Positions 25,205 through 33,392 of a stretch of DNA of 64,000 nucleotides are shown here, piece after piece. Below the pieces are notes generated by a model, which saw nothing but the letters and a program-made list of their open reading frames with translations, had not been told where the DNA came from and searched no databases. Every line of letters starts with the position of its first letter. The stretch's first letter is position 1. The stretch spans positions 6,255,001 to 6,319,000 of the forward strand of contig NZ_CP034443.1 in the NCBI RefSeq assembly GCF_003952365.1, written 5' to 3'. Source of the DNA: Mesorhizobium sp. M9A.F.Ca.ET.002.03.1.2 (GTDB taxonomy: Bacteria; Pseudomonadota; Alphaproteobacteria; Rhizobiales; Rhizobiaceae). The position numbers were made by a program, and so were the translations under genes.

Positions 25205-26064
25205 CAAGATGGGGCTTCATGCAGGTCTGAGCCCCCGACCACTGTGGCGAGCGAGCAATCTTGGGTGAGATGAGCAATGCTGGCCGCAAGCTCCATAGGT
25301 CCACCTAGGTGTTCAAGCACCTGGCGGGCAAGCGACTCCGACTCCTCCTTGGAAAGAGGCGGTACGTCGATGACGCTCAGACGGTCTCCAGAAAAGGAAT
25401 AGCTGCTTGCCTGGGCCCGGATATGCTCAACTCCATATCGTCGGAAGACAATGAGCAATTTTACACGACCCACGTTGGCCGCGGCGTAATTGAACAATGG
25501 CTGGAGACTTGTCGCTGTCATGAGCATCATCGACGACGAGGAGCAGGTCACCGGAACCAAGCTCTTCTAGAGACACCTTGGTGATCTCCATTGTCGGTGA
25601 GACAAGCCTGATCCTAGTCGCAGACTGATCGGCGGCGATTTGGTCCAGAATGGCTTGGAGCTCGAGATTTGCCGCCGCCGCCAGACCCCGTTACCAGCGT
25701 CACGCCAACGTCCGGATTCTTGTGTGCTTCCAAGGCTTCAGCAAGGGGAGCTTCTCTGCCGACCAGCTGCCAAGTATGGGTGAACAAGGTTTCCTTGCGT
25801 GCGAGAGCCGCAAAGAATTCCTGAGCCGTTTCCCACGGACTTGTGGGAGAGACGCCGAGAAGGCTATTGTCGATGTAGTTATCAGCATCCCAAAGGCTTC
25901 GGGTCGTTCCTAATATTCGGTTCAATCCGCTCAATGACGGGCTCGAACGCGGCATTAGCGACTTCGATGAGCACAGATCGATCAGCCCCGGCGACTGGCA
26001 GGGACGCAATGATGGCATTGGGATCCATGAGAGGATGATCCTTTTGGAGTGGCGTTTGGGACAT
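25205..26064 (-). pseudogene. STAND-type NTPase, N-terminal part, multiple frameshifts
   Basis: Reading across minus-strand frames gives an N-terminal helical region (SLPVAGADRSVLIEVANAAF), then HTWQLVGREAPLAEAL, Walker A VTGSGGGGKS near 25690, Walker B LLLVVDDAHD near 25530, and a following segment LLIVFRRYGVEHIRAQAS with PPLSKEE. This order is typical of signal-transduction ATPases with numerous domains, which include antiviral Avs-type and similar defence proteins. At least three frame changes are needed, and everything after about 25205 is lost. The effector domain cannot be identified. Confidence 0.65.
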
Positions 26065-26318
26065 CAGCCTGCGGTCGCCATGCCGACGGTGGTTCTTAGT
26101 GTGGTGGCCAATCGAGCCCAGGCGCTACCCTATGCTTACATGCGCACAGGCAGGATACGTGAGAATTTCGCAGATGCGGTCCAAAGCAGATGGGGCAGCA
26201 CCTGCGGGCAGTCCGTCATCCAGGTCCTGCAAGGTGGGAGCTGAGTTGCTTACCTCAGCAGTGCCGCTCGCCCGCGCTATGGCCGGCAGTTCTAAGCTTT
26301 AGAGGAATAATGCGGGGC

Positions 26319-26336
26319 CGTTTTCGGATGAAAACG
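26319..26336. repeat. Inverted repeat CGTTTTC-GGAT-GAAAACG
   Basis: A perfect 7-bp inverted repeat with a 4-bp spacer stands just before the 17-bp repeat cluster. It could be an operator or part of a replication or partition site. Nothing more can be said from sequence. Confidence 0.5.
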
Positions 26337-26361
26337 CCGATTGCCAAACGCCGCACCGGCT

Positions 26362-26469
26362 GGAATTTTTCGCGCTCAGCCTCTCCGTAAGCCGTAAAAG
26401 CGCGGAAAATTACGTGTCGCTGAATTTTCCGCGCTTTTGGATTCACGAGCGGGAATTTTCCGCGCTTTT
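26362..26469. repeat. Cluster of four iteron-like 17-bp repeats
   Basis: The unit GAATTTTCCGCGCTTTT occurs twice exactly on the plus strand (26422-26438 and 26453-26469), once on the minus strand with one mismatch (26396-26412) and once degenerate (26362-26377). The inverted and direct central copies can also form a hairpin. The cluster lies about 100 bp upstream of a gene with its own strong ribosome site. Such clusters serve as iterons of replication origins or as multimeric operators. No known Rep protein is next to it. Confidence 0.75.
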
Positions 26470-26566
26470 AAACTGATCGGAGCTATTTAAATCGCTTGAG
26501 AATCCATCCGTTGCTACAATATCAAAGAGCGCACGGGGCAGACCGACACCAACTGGAGGCAAAGCA

Positions 26567-27103
26567 ATGGAAGAGATTCAGAAGCGCCGCGTCGGCCGCC
26601 CAATTGGCAGCGGCGTCAAGAACAACGATCAGGCCCTTGCCAAGGTCGCAAGTATCTTGCTGGATAATCCTTCCATGAAGGCGACTTCAGCCATGAGGCG
26701 GGTCCTCAATGATATGTCCAGCTCGCGGAGGGAGACAGACGTTACCTTGATCCGTCGATGGCAGGGGCGCTGGAAGCTGAACAGACAGAAATTCATGAAC
26801 GAAGCGGCGGCAACGAGAGCTGCAAGGACGGCGAGAGCGCCCTCGCGCACGACGTCATCGATCTCCGACTCGGCTAGCGAGTACCTTATGCGGAAAGCCA
26901 AAGAGACGGCGAGTATGTACAATTTTTCGGAAGCATCTGCTCTCCAAAAGGCCGCGGCTGGATACCTCGATACGCCCCTCAGGAAAGAGGTACATGGTGT
27001 TTTAGACTCACTGGCGCTGAGGACGGCGCTGGGTCTTCACGAATCGTCCATTCAGCGAGAATTGCGGCGCATGACGGATTCCACTGTCATGGAACGATGC
27101 TGA
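26567..27103 (+). CDS. Hypothetical protein following the iteron-like repeats
   Basis: The 178-aa product starts with a strong GGAGG site 6-7 bases before the ATG. The N-terminus KRRVGRPIGSG resembles an AT-hook-like basic arm (GRP core). The next 60 residues are helical with SAMRRVLNDM and could form a DNA-binding fold. A Ser/Ala/Arg-rich linker (about 80-105) leads to a second helical region. No family is recognised. Its place just after the repeat cluster suggests that it binds the repeats, as an autoregulator or replication/partition factor; this is inference. Confidence 0.6.
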   Translation: MEEIQKRRVGRPIGSGVKNNDQALAKVASILLDNPSMKATSAMRRVLNDMSSSRRETDVTLIRRWQGRWKLNRQKFMNEAAATRAARTARAPSRTTSSISDSASEYLMRKAKETASMYNFSEASALQKAAAGYLDTPLRKEVHGVLDSLALRTALGLHESSIQRELRRMTDSTVMERC

Positions 27104-27400
27104 AAGCCTTGGAGGAGCAGGATCGCTTCCTTGCCGAGCTGAAAAAATGGGGTTGAGGCTACAAAAACTGCCCAATAACGGCAATTGACGCCAAGGCAGC
27201 GCGCGACCGGTTCGCGAAGGACAGATTTCGGCCCCAGCCGGGACTGAAACGACGCATTTTGTAGGTATAATTTTCTAAGATGGCGCTTTTGCAATTGACG
27301 CCTGCAAGGGTGCCTCATGCTTGCGCCGTAAAACGCAACACGAGCGCAGACGGTTCAGTCTGTCGTTTGAACCTGGAATCTGGTGAAGGCAACCGAACCA

Positions 27401-27532
27401 ATGGACAAGATCACAATCGACTTCTGGGGCTTTGCAATAACGGCCGAAGGGTTTTACGGCGTCTTGGCCGCGTCGGGGCTGGTGATGGCCATTGTCATTG
27501 TGTTGAAGGTCGGGAGGCGTCGGGGTACCTAA
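27401..27532 (+). CDS. Small single-helix membrane protein
   Basis: The 43-aa open frame reads DFWGFAITAEGFYGV near its start, then one hydrophobic helix (about residues 19-36), then a basic KVGRRRG tail that should sit in the cytoplasm. GGTGAAGG lies upstream at a plausible distance. Similar one-helix mini-proteins occur in rhizobial plasmids and islands. The function is unknown. Confidence 0.45.
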   Translation: MDKITIDFWGFAITAEGFYGVLAASGLVMAIVIVLKVGRRRGT

Positions 27533-28095
27533 GGCTGCTTCTCGGCAAGACGGAGGGCATCGATGTGCGAAGCCAGTATGACATTGTTAAAGATTGGGCA
27601 CTCCTATCCGACGACGAGGCGATGGAAGCCGAGATCGAAGGCACGGCAAGGACGCTACCACGTCGGTCGCCTAGTGTCCCTTGGAAGTGTCTGGCAATCG
27701 TGAAGATGCCGAATATCGATTCTGGTTCGATCTGTTTTTGAGACTTTCCAGAAAGGACGACGTCGGGTGGGCTTAGCCCGTAGGAGACTAACCTAACCAA
27801 TCTGTCCCAGTTCGCATGGGACGCCACTCCCGCAAACGATAGCGGCTGCTCTTCGTGCTTCACACGCTAAGCTGTAAAGTCAAAGCCGACGCCGTACCTC
27901 CGTTCTATGACCCACTCGGGGACCAGCATCCCGCCATCGGCCAACGCGTTGCCTTTGCGATTGGCAAAAGGATTGGCGGAAAGGGCCATGAACGAGGATG
28001 ACGACACCCTCTTCTTGGTCTTCGATGAAACCGAACAACCCGAAAACGCCGCCAGGTGAGAATGATGGCGAAGCGCCAGAATAGCATTGGTCTCC
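27533..28095. other. 563-bp stretch with only a doubtful small frame
   Basis: A plus-strand frame at 27907-28059 encodes 50 residues ending in an acidic tail (MNEDDDTLFLVFDETEQPE), but it has no clear ribosome site. Other frames on both strands look like noise. No repeats or hairpin terminators stand out. Confidence 0.4.
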
Positions 28096-29196
28096 TTAGC
28101 CTCGAACCTTCCGCCAAGGCGGACTACCCCAAAGACTTGACGTCGCAGTCCTCCGACGGCGGAAGCCTGCGCCCGTATCGTTGGTGAAGACGAAACGATT
28201 GTTTCGAAACTTCAGGAACGAGGGCCACGTTGGCGGAACCGGCCTGACAGTTCTCACGTGGATAAGCACGTCGTCATGCTCCCGAGCGTCGGGGGCATCT
28301 ACGACTGCGTAGTGAGTATGAGTTTCGGTTCTGCCGTCGGCTACCGCCATAACCACGTCAAACCGACTCGGGGGTCGCAGATGCGCAACTGAGATCGCTA
28401 TAGCTTGCACATCATCCCCAGAGCTACGCTCGCCAAAGTACAGATTTGCCGCGCAGTTCAGTACCTGCTGGTGGTTGCACGCAAGAATGTCCGCCGTATT
28501 TGACACATCGATCCAGCCACCGACGTGCTCGGCTTGATAGACGTCGCCATCCAGGAGAACAGCCAACAGCGTTGGCGAAAGCGGCAGGAAGAGAAGCGCA
28601 CCTGCGCTGGAGATTCCAAAAGATCTGTGCTGCGCATGCCTGTGCTGTTGATGCCAGCGGTTGGCGAGAGCAGCAGGGTCATCTGATGTGAGAAACGGCA
28701 CCGAGGTAAGGTTGCGAACAACCCGCACCTTTAGATCGTCTACGACGCTCATCGTTTTGGCGTAGTGATGCATCGCCGAGATCACCGCACTTTTGACGGC
28801 CTCCTTGAAAGACGGTTGTTCGAAGTCCGCACCTTTGACTGACGTGGCAGCGAAAGCAAACTCCGCGGATCGACGCGCGGCGGCTTCTGTGCGGACATGC
28901 TGCAGGTAGGCGAAACGCCTGAGGATTGTGGCATGAAGATCCTTGATGACCGCACGTGGCTTGAGCAACGACGAAACGCAGTCGCCATAGTGTCCCTCGA
29001 CGGTCTGGATTGCGGTTTCGAGCCTTGGGTCCTGCCCGTAGAAGTAATCCCTGGAACACTGATTCTTCACCGGGGCATCGAAGAATGATTGGTTGCGATC
29101 AAGGTTAAACAGGTGAATGGCTTTGCCTTCGGCACACACGCTGAAGGGCGATAGATGTACCCGGGGAACAAAGTGCTGGTTCTTGTTCTCCGCCAT
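28096..29196 (-). CDS. DUF4238 domain-containing protein
   Basis: The 366-aa protein has the family's diagnostic start NQHFVPRVHLSPFS (about residues 6-19) followed by FNL.. and NQCSRDYFYGQDPRLE near 44-60. The middle has FLTSDDPA near 168-175. DUF4238 proteins are found scattered in bacterial accessory regions; their biochemical role is not established, though they occur often near defence and mobile genes. It appears intact here and is isolated, with relics on both sides. The last 20 or so residues are basic and low in complexity. Confidence 0.8.
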   Translation of the reverse strand: MAENKNQHFVPRVHLSPFSVCAEGKAIHLFNLDRNQSFFDAPVKNQCSRDYFYGQDPRLETAIQTVEGHYGDCVSSLLKPRAVIKDLHATILRRFAYLQHVRTEAAARRSAEFAFAATSVKGADFEQPSFKEAVKSAVISAMHHYAKTMSVVDDLKVRVVRNLTSVPFLTSDDPAALANRWHQQHRHAQHRSFGISSAGALLFLPLSPTLLAVLLDGDVYQAEHVGGWIDVSNTADILACNHQQVLNCAANLYFGERSSGDDVQAIAISVAHLRPPSRFDVVMAVADGRTETHTHYAVVDAPDAREHDDVLIHVRTVRPVPPTWPSFLKFRNNRFVFTNDTGAGFRRRRTATSSLWGSPPWRKVRG

Positions 29197-29507
29197 GCAA
29201 TTGAGCGATCCGCCATTCCGGCACTGCCGTGGGGGCGCTCAAACACCCGCGCCAAGCCGTTGCTATCACACAGAGCTTCCAGCGGGAATGTACGTCTCAG
29301 GCCCGCCCTTCCTGGCACTCAATCGAAGAGACGTGACGAACGCCGTCGCAGGGTGGCGTTCGTTTCACGAAGCGTCAGACTTGGATGCGGCCGACGCGCT
29401 GTCCCGGGAGGACGGCTCCAAAGGAGACGGCGTGCAGGGCTGGCTTGTCCCCAACACGGGAGCGGAGCGAAGGAGCGGGCAGGAACGGGACAAGACGGCC
29501 GCGCCGG

Positions 29508-29770
29508 CTAGACCCGAGTAACCTTCCGATACCATGCCAAGGCGTCCGAAGGCCGGCGAAAAAGAATAGCGGTCGATCCTCGCTCAGGGCGAACCAGTAG
29601 TTCCGCTGAACATGAAGTCGGCGCGCGAGAAAGTGCCATCCGTGCGGTTTTATCGAACACGGGGATATGCTGCGCGATCTCCCGTTCCTTGACCAACCAG
29701 GCGAGGTTCGCTGCCGATCCGTAGGCGCTGTCGGCGGCCAGATGCGTCGGCTTCTGGGCCGCAAGCGGAC
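29508..29770 (-). pseudogene. IS1182-family transposase fragment
   Basis: The minus strand reads KPTHLAADSAYGSAANLAWLV followed by IAQHIPVFDKTARM, the conserved segment around the second catalytic Asp (DSAYGS) of IS1182-type transposases. The frame then breaks, since the expected DGTFSRADF continues one frame over. Both ends of the gene are missing. The flanking stretches 29197-29507 and 29771-29987 contain no recognisable gene. Confidence 0.65.
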
Positions 29771-29987
29771 TATTTGTTTTCGGGTTGGCCGGTCTAGAAA
29801 CGGACTAACACGTCCAGCATAGCGCGGACCGCTTGGCGCCAACAGCCGTCCTGAGAACTGTCCGGTTGACTCCCCGCGGTTCGCAAGCGAATTTTCATCC
29901 AGGAGGTCGACAGATCTAACGGCGCGGGTCAACGGCGAAGGCGACCTGAATAAGAGCGTGCCTGCCAACACGATCCCCACGGAGCAA

Positions 29988-30755
29988 TCACCGATCCCTA
30001 ACTAGGGACGTCGCAAACCCTCCAGCCCTCTGGCTACCCAATTCGCGCTCTGTGTATGCGGTGAACTGTAGCAATCTCTGCCAAAAGAGTTCTTCAACCC
30101 GAGTCGAGGCAAATTCTTTGGACAGTTCTCCGATGCGTCTTGCAGTGTAGCGGATGTGGCTACACTCGTCGCCACTTAACTTGCATAGCGTTCGACCCAG
30201 CATGTCTAGGTTACGGTGCGGGCAATATGCCTCGAGCACGGGCTCCAACAACTTCTGGTGAATGCGGGTCCTCACCTCACCGAGGTTCACCTGAATCAAA
30301 TAGTCGAGCACCCTCCAGGTTTCGAGGCTAGCGGCCTCGACCTGGCTGTGCTGCATGGGGGGAAACTGGGTCTCAACGGCCCCGCGCACATTATCTGGCA
30401 ATGCGTCTGGAAATACCAGATCGGCGAGACGAAGGTACATTCGGCAATGACCTGCCTCATCCTCGACATGCTGGCTCAGATCGTCAACAAGCCCGGCACT
30501 TGTGCAAGCGTTGGCAATCTTCGCTAAGTCGCGGGAACCCTCGCCCTCTTTGATCGCATTCGAGACAAGCGACTGCAGCACCCATACCGGGTTCTCAATA
30601 TGCGACCTAAAACTGTTGCCGTAGTCGGCGAGGAAGTATGGCGGCACGTGACGTGCAACAGCGTCGCCAAACAGCCGAAGGTAGTCGCGCGTTGCTATGT
30701 CGCCTTGTTCGTCAAGGGCAGTTTCAACAAAACGCGCGACGTAGTCCATTGTCAT
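29988..30755 (-). CDS. Ferritin-like diiron protein in the PIMT/JmjC/peptide operon
   Basis: The 255-aa, mostly helical product has two ExxH motifs: Glu100-Ala-Gly-His103 (in HVEDEAGHCRMY) and Glu197-Cys-Ser-His200 (in SGDECSHIRYT). Acidic residues are available on the helices between and before them (for example Glu72, Glu160). This is the ligand pattern of carboxylate-bridged diiron proteins with a four-helix bundle, a group including N-oxygenases, desaturase-like and hydroxylase enzymes. No closer family is recognised. Its ATG overlaps the stop of the 75-aa peptide gene (ATGA), and it is the last gene of the operon. Oxidation of the peptide or its product is the natural guess. Confidence 0.7.
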   Translation of the reverse strand: MTMDYVARFVETALDEQGDIATRDYLRLFGDAVARHVPPYFLADYGNSFRSHIENPVWVLQSLVSNAIKEGEGSRDLAKIANACTSAGLVDDLSQHVEDEAGHCRMYLRLADLVFPDALPDNVRGAVETQFPPMQHSQVEAASLETWRVLDYLIQVNLGEVRTRIHQKLLEPVLEAYCPHRNLDMLGRTLCKLSGDECSHIRYTARRIGELSKEFASTRVEELFWQRLLQFTAYTERELGSQRAGGFATSLVRDR

Positions 30756-30979
30756 TTTTCAACTTCGAGCGGGCCATTGCAAGCGATAAAAGGGGCCATG
30801 CCGTCCTTGAAGGGTGAACTGCTGATACCGATTATCCCTGCGTTGATGGCAATGTTGTCGACCTTCAGGGTTGTCCCATCGACATAACCGGAAATGCGTA
30901 TGCCTTTACCTCCAGCGAGGGACCTGAGGGCCTTAGCTTGATCTTCACTCAGTTCGAAGGAAAGCGGTGCTTCAGACAT
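30752..30979 (-). CDS. 75-aa peptide, candidate substrate/precursor
   Basis: The start is set by AAGGAG 8 bases before the ATG at 30979, which overlaps the JmjC gene's stop by a few bases. The sequence opens with a helix-like acidic segment (SFELSEDQAKALRSLAGG), then a beta-rich middle (IRISGYVDGTTLKVDNIAI), and ends with a Gly/Ser/Pro-containing tail holding SSSPFKDGM and ACNGPLEVEK. It contains Asp-Gly and Asn-Gly pairs, the preferred sites of isoaspartate chemistry, and one Cys. It resembles no known protein. Being embedded between a methyltransferase, a 2-oxoglutarate-type oxygenase and a diiron protein, it may be a ribosomal peptide precursor or a small carrier or subunit. It could also be a stand-alone small enzyme partner. 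Confidence 0.65.
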   Translation of the reverse strand: MSEAPLSFELSEDQAKALRSLAGGKGIRISGYVDGTTLKVDNIAINAGIIGISSSPFKDGMAPFIACNGPLEVEK

Positions 30980-31904
30980 AGTCGAAAACTCCTTTGCCAT
31001 AGAATTCACTGAACGCCGTTATAATTGCAAATCTTGCGATGGGAGCCAATTGCAAAAGGACACGCTTCAAAGCAGAAGCGCCGCCAAACTCTTCAAGGTC
31101 AGCCAAGAATGTCCTAGTATCCGCCACAACGATTGCAGGACGCTCCCAACGCTCTTGCCCAACGCTGTAAATGATCTCTGCCAAGTGGTTATCGAACCAC
31201 CAACGCGACACCGAAATGCTAACTGAGAGGGATTGGACGTAATGCCAGTAACTGGGAGGGATATGCAGGAGGTCGCATGGACCGACGATTGCATGACGTA
31301 ACGACGGCACGCGTTGCCAGACATTGGGGTCCGTCGGCGAGGCATCGCAATGGTGCCCTCGCACTGTGGCGCCGTCCGTGAGCGCGAAGGTATCCCGTGG
31401 GTGGCAGACTGCAACATATTTCCACCCAAACAACTGAATGAAGTAATTATGGTTCGTGACGTAGTCGTTGTGGTTATCTTGATGAAAGGTTTGCACCGTT
31501 CCTGGCGGACCGATCCATATGTTGTCGAAGTATGCCGGCTCGCGTGATCGAGGTGAAACAGGCAATCGATGCGCGATGTCGACGAAGGACGCGTCACTCT
31601 GCCTGAGATAAAATTCAGTTGTGTCGAGACCAGCGAGATAATCGCCCAATCTCTGTTGCGCCCGGAGGTTCCGCCATCGTTCCTTATGCTCGAGCGTGAC
31701 CAAGCGCGTCCCATGCCGTGCCGCGATACGCTGGGGTGTGAGGAGGGCAGCAAGTTCATCCAGAGCGGAAACGTCTCGCGACACCCAGGGAGTTTCCATC
31801 AGCTCTGCTGCGCACTTCATTCCGATGATGGGGATGCAACCTATTTCCCGAAATCTCACATCGGGACAAACGTATGACAAGTCTGGAGGAGCCGTCTGCA
31901 ACAT
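30972..31904 (-). CDS. JmjC/cupin-8 Fe(II)/2-oxoglutarate oxygenase-like protein
   Basis: The 310-aa protein has a double-stranded beta-helix core with the metal triad His141-x-Asp143 (TFHQDNHND) and His221 (IPPSYWHYV). A Lys162 in GWKYVAV is in the place of the 2-oxoglutarate-binding residue. The end of the core, SVSISVSRWW, is typical of cupin_8/JmjC proteins of the FIH type, which hydroxylate side chains of proteins and peptides. It lies 2 bases after the methyltransferase gene and overlaps the peptide gene. Side-chain hydroxylation of the peptide is a reasonable hypothesis. Confidence 0.8.
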   Translation of the reverse strand: MLQTAPPDLSYVCPDVRFREIGCIPIIGMKCAAELMETPWVSRDVSALDELAALLTPQRIAARHGTRLVTLEHKERWRNLRAQQRLGDYLAGLDTTEFYLRQSDASFVDIAHRLPVSPRSREPAYFDNIWIGPPGTVQTFHQDNHNDYVTNHNYFIQLFGWKYVAVCHPRDTFALTDGATVRGHHCDASPTDPNVWQRVPSLRHAIVGPCDLLHIPPSYWHYVQSLSVSISVSRWWFDNHLAEIIYSVGQERWERPAIVVADTRTFLADLEEFGGASALKRVLLQLAPIARFAIITAFSEFYGKGVFDYV

Positions 31905-31906
31905 CC

Positions 31907-32935
31907 TCAGCCTCCAAGGGCAGCAACATATCCGCTTGGCAACTGGTCAGCATCGAACGCGGTCCAAGGGATATGATAGTGCACTCGGCTAAGATCCGAC
32001 TGCCCATTTGCTTGCCATCGTTCCCGATGGGCTGCCAAGGTGCCGGCAAATTCGAGGCCCAGATCACCGAACACGACTATGTCGCGGCCGTGATAAAGCG
32101 CGCCCGAGCGGCGCTCGCTATCGATGAGACCGAAAGAGTAGTGTGTGAGGTCGAATGTACGCTCGACGCCTAGGTTCACAGCGCGGAAATTCGGTTCAGC
32201 GCCAAAAAGGTAGCTCCGGAATGCCAAAGAATCCAAAACAGGGTGACCAAAGCCTCGGCCCTTTTCAATATGCAAGAAGGACTTCGGTCGCGGATCAATA
32301 AGCTTTTCAAGCGGGATGTACCATGTGTCCTCATCTGCAATGGAACCGGTTGTAGGGACGGACACGGACATCCTAGCGCCGACCGTGAGTAGTCCTTTCT
32401 CGGTTGCTAGGAAGATCGTAAAGCAGTCCCCGCCACCCGGAATCGCTACAGGCATAGCGAGCATGCCTCCCGGCACCCGCAACGCCTCGCGAAGCAGTCG
32501 CGGGATGCCACGAAACGCAGAAGTGGCTATTATGACGTCGAAGAGACCCAGCTCGGGTAGTCGATCGACCCAATCACCTAATTGCACGCGCACACCAGAA
32601 GTGCCGATGAGGGCGCGCTGTGATTGATCGAAGAGGTCGGGAATAATCTCGCAACCAAATATCAGTGGGACGTCTCCTTCCCTGCCGGCTAGCAAGGAGA
32701 GTACTGACACCAGATAACCAGTTCCTGTTCCAATTTCGTATATGCGCTTCCCCCTCAGATCGCCGAGTTCTCTGATTATCCACCTAAGAAACGTTCGATC
32801 CGATATTGCTGAGAGAGTTGTCCCATCTGCGTCTGAGAACGTTCGAATAGGACCATCAAAACGCTCATGCCCCCTCGGGGCAAATCGCGCTATGTCCACC
32901 CCCGCGAAAGCGGCGTTGATGTCAGTATCGCCCAT
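31907..32935 (-). CDS. Protein-L-isoaspartate O-methyltransferase-like protein
   Basis: The 342-aa product has the SAM-binding motif I of PIMT, IYEIGTGTGYLVSVL (Glu67-Gly73 core), preceded by TTLSAISDRTFL, which corresponds to the active-site loop of PIMT (TISxPxxVA). Later motifs VQLGDWVDRLPELGLFDVIIAT and LREALRVPGGMLAMPV also fit. A C-terminal extension of about 130 residues is not part of ordinary PIMT. Extended PIMT homologues occur in RiPP clusters, where they methylate Asp and give aspartimide or isoaspartate. It is the first gene of the operon. The 60 bp upstream are AT-rich with two ATTAGCT repeats. Confidence 0.8.
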   Translation of the reverse strand: MGDTDINAAFAGVDIARFAPRGHERFDGPIRTFSDADGTTLSAISDRTFLRWIIRELGDLRGKRIYEIGTGTGYLVSVLSLLAGREGDVPLIFGCEIIPDLFDQSQRALIGTSGVRVQLGDWVDRLPELGLFDVIIATSAFRGIPRLLREALRVPGGMLAMPVAIPGGGDCFTIFLATEKGLLTVGARMSVSVPTTGSIADEDTWYIPLEKLIDPRPKSFLHIEKGRGFGHPVLDSLAFRSYLFGAEPNFRAVNLGVERTFDLTHYSFGLIDSERRSGALYHGRDIVVFGDLGLEFAGTLAAHRERWQANGQSDLSRVHYHIPWTAFDADQLPSGYVAALGG

Positions 32936-33392
32936 GGCACTAGGTTTAGCTAATTGATCTTACCTTAAGCTAATAGAGAGCGTCAGTTCGCACCGCGATG
33001 CAAGCACTTTTGCCAATACTAGTCTCCAGCTATCCATTTCAGTTGAACCCACATTCCATGCCTGTTCATGGCGCGACCGCGACGGCGCGCGTTGTCAACC
33101 GAAATGTCTGCTTCCGGGCAGAGGTAAAGTTCGCCTCTATGGCCGACACGAGGCGCAAAAGCTGCCAGGCGGCGTTGGGCCGTTGCAGGTTGGCAGTTTT
33201 AAGGCACAAATAGTCGGAAACGAACGTTGAGGCACCCCGCTAGGCATAGTCGTGACCTGACCCAAAGCTACCGTTTCGGCCAACACGGAAAAGCCCTCCA
33301 AAAGGGCCTCGCACTCAGTTCGCCATAGGCCGATTGCAGTGCGACGAATAGATCGCTTGCTGCGCTCAAACCCGGCTACAGCGAGAAATTCG
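32936..33392. other. 457-bp stretch upstream of the PIMT-like operon
   Basis: The first 50 bp beyond the operon start are AT-rich and hold two ATTAGCT repeats about 20 bp apart, a likely promoter or operator for the minus-strand operon. A weak hairpin with CCCTCCAAAAGGG is near 33295. No convincing gene is seen in the rest. Confidence 0.4.

Noticed and set aside
26362..26469. CRISPR array reading of the 17-bp repeats
   Set aside because: Repeats are in mixed orientation, unevenly spaced and too few; no cas genes are nearby.
29375..29980. Open frame of 201 codons on the minus strand
   Set aside because: The IS1182 motifs appear in a different frame, and the translation is Arg/Pro-rich noise.
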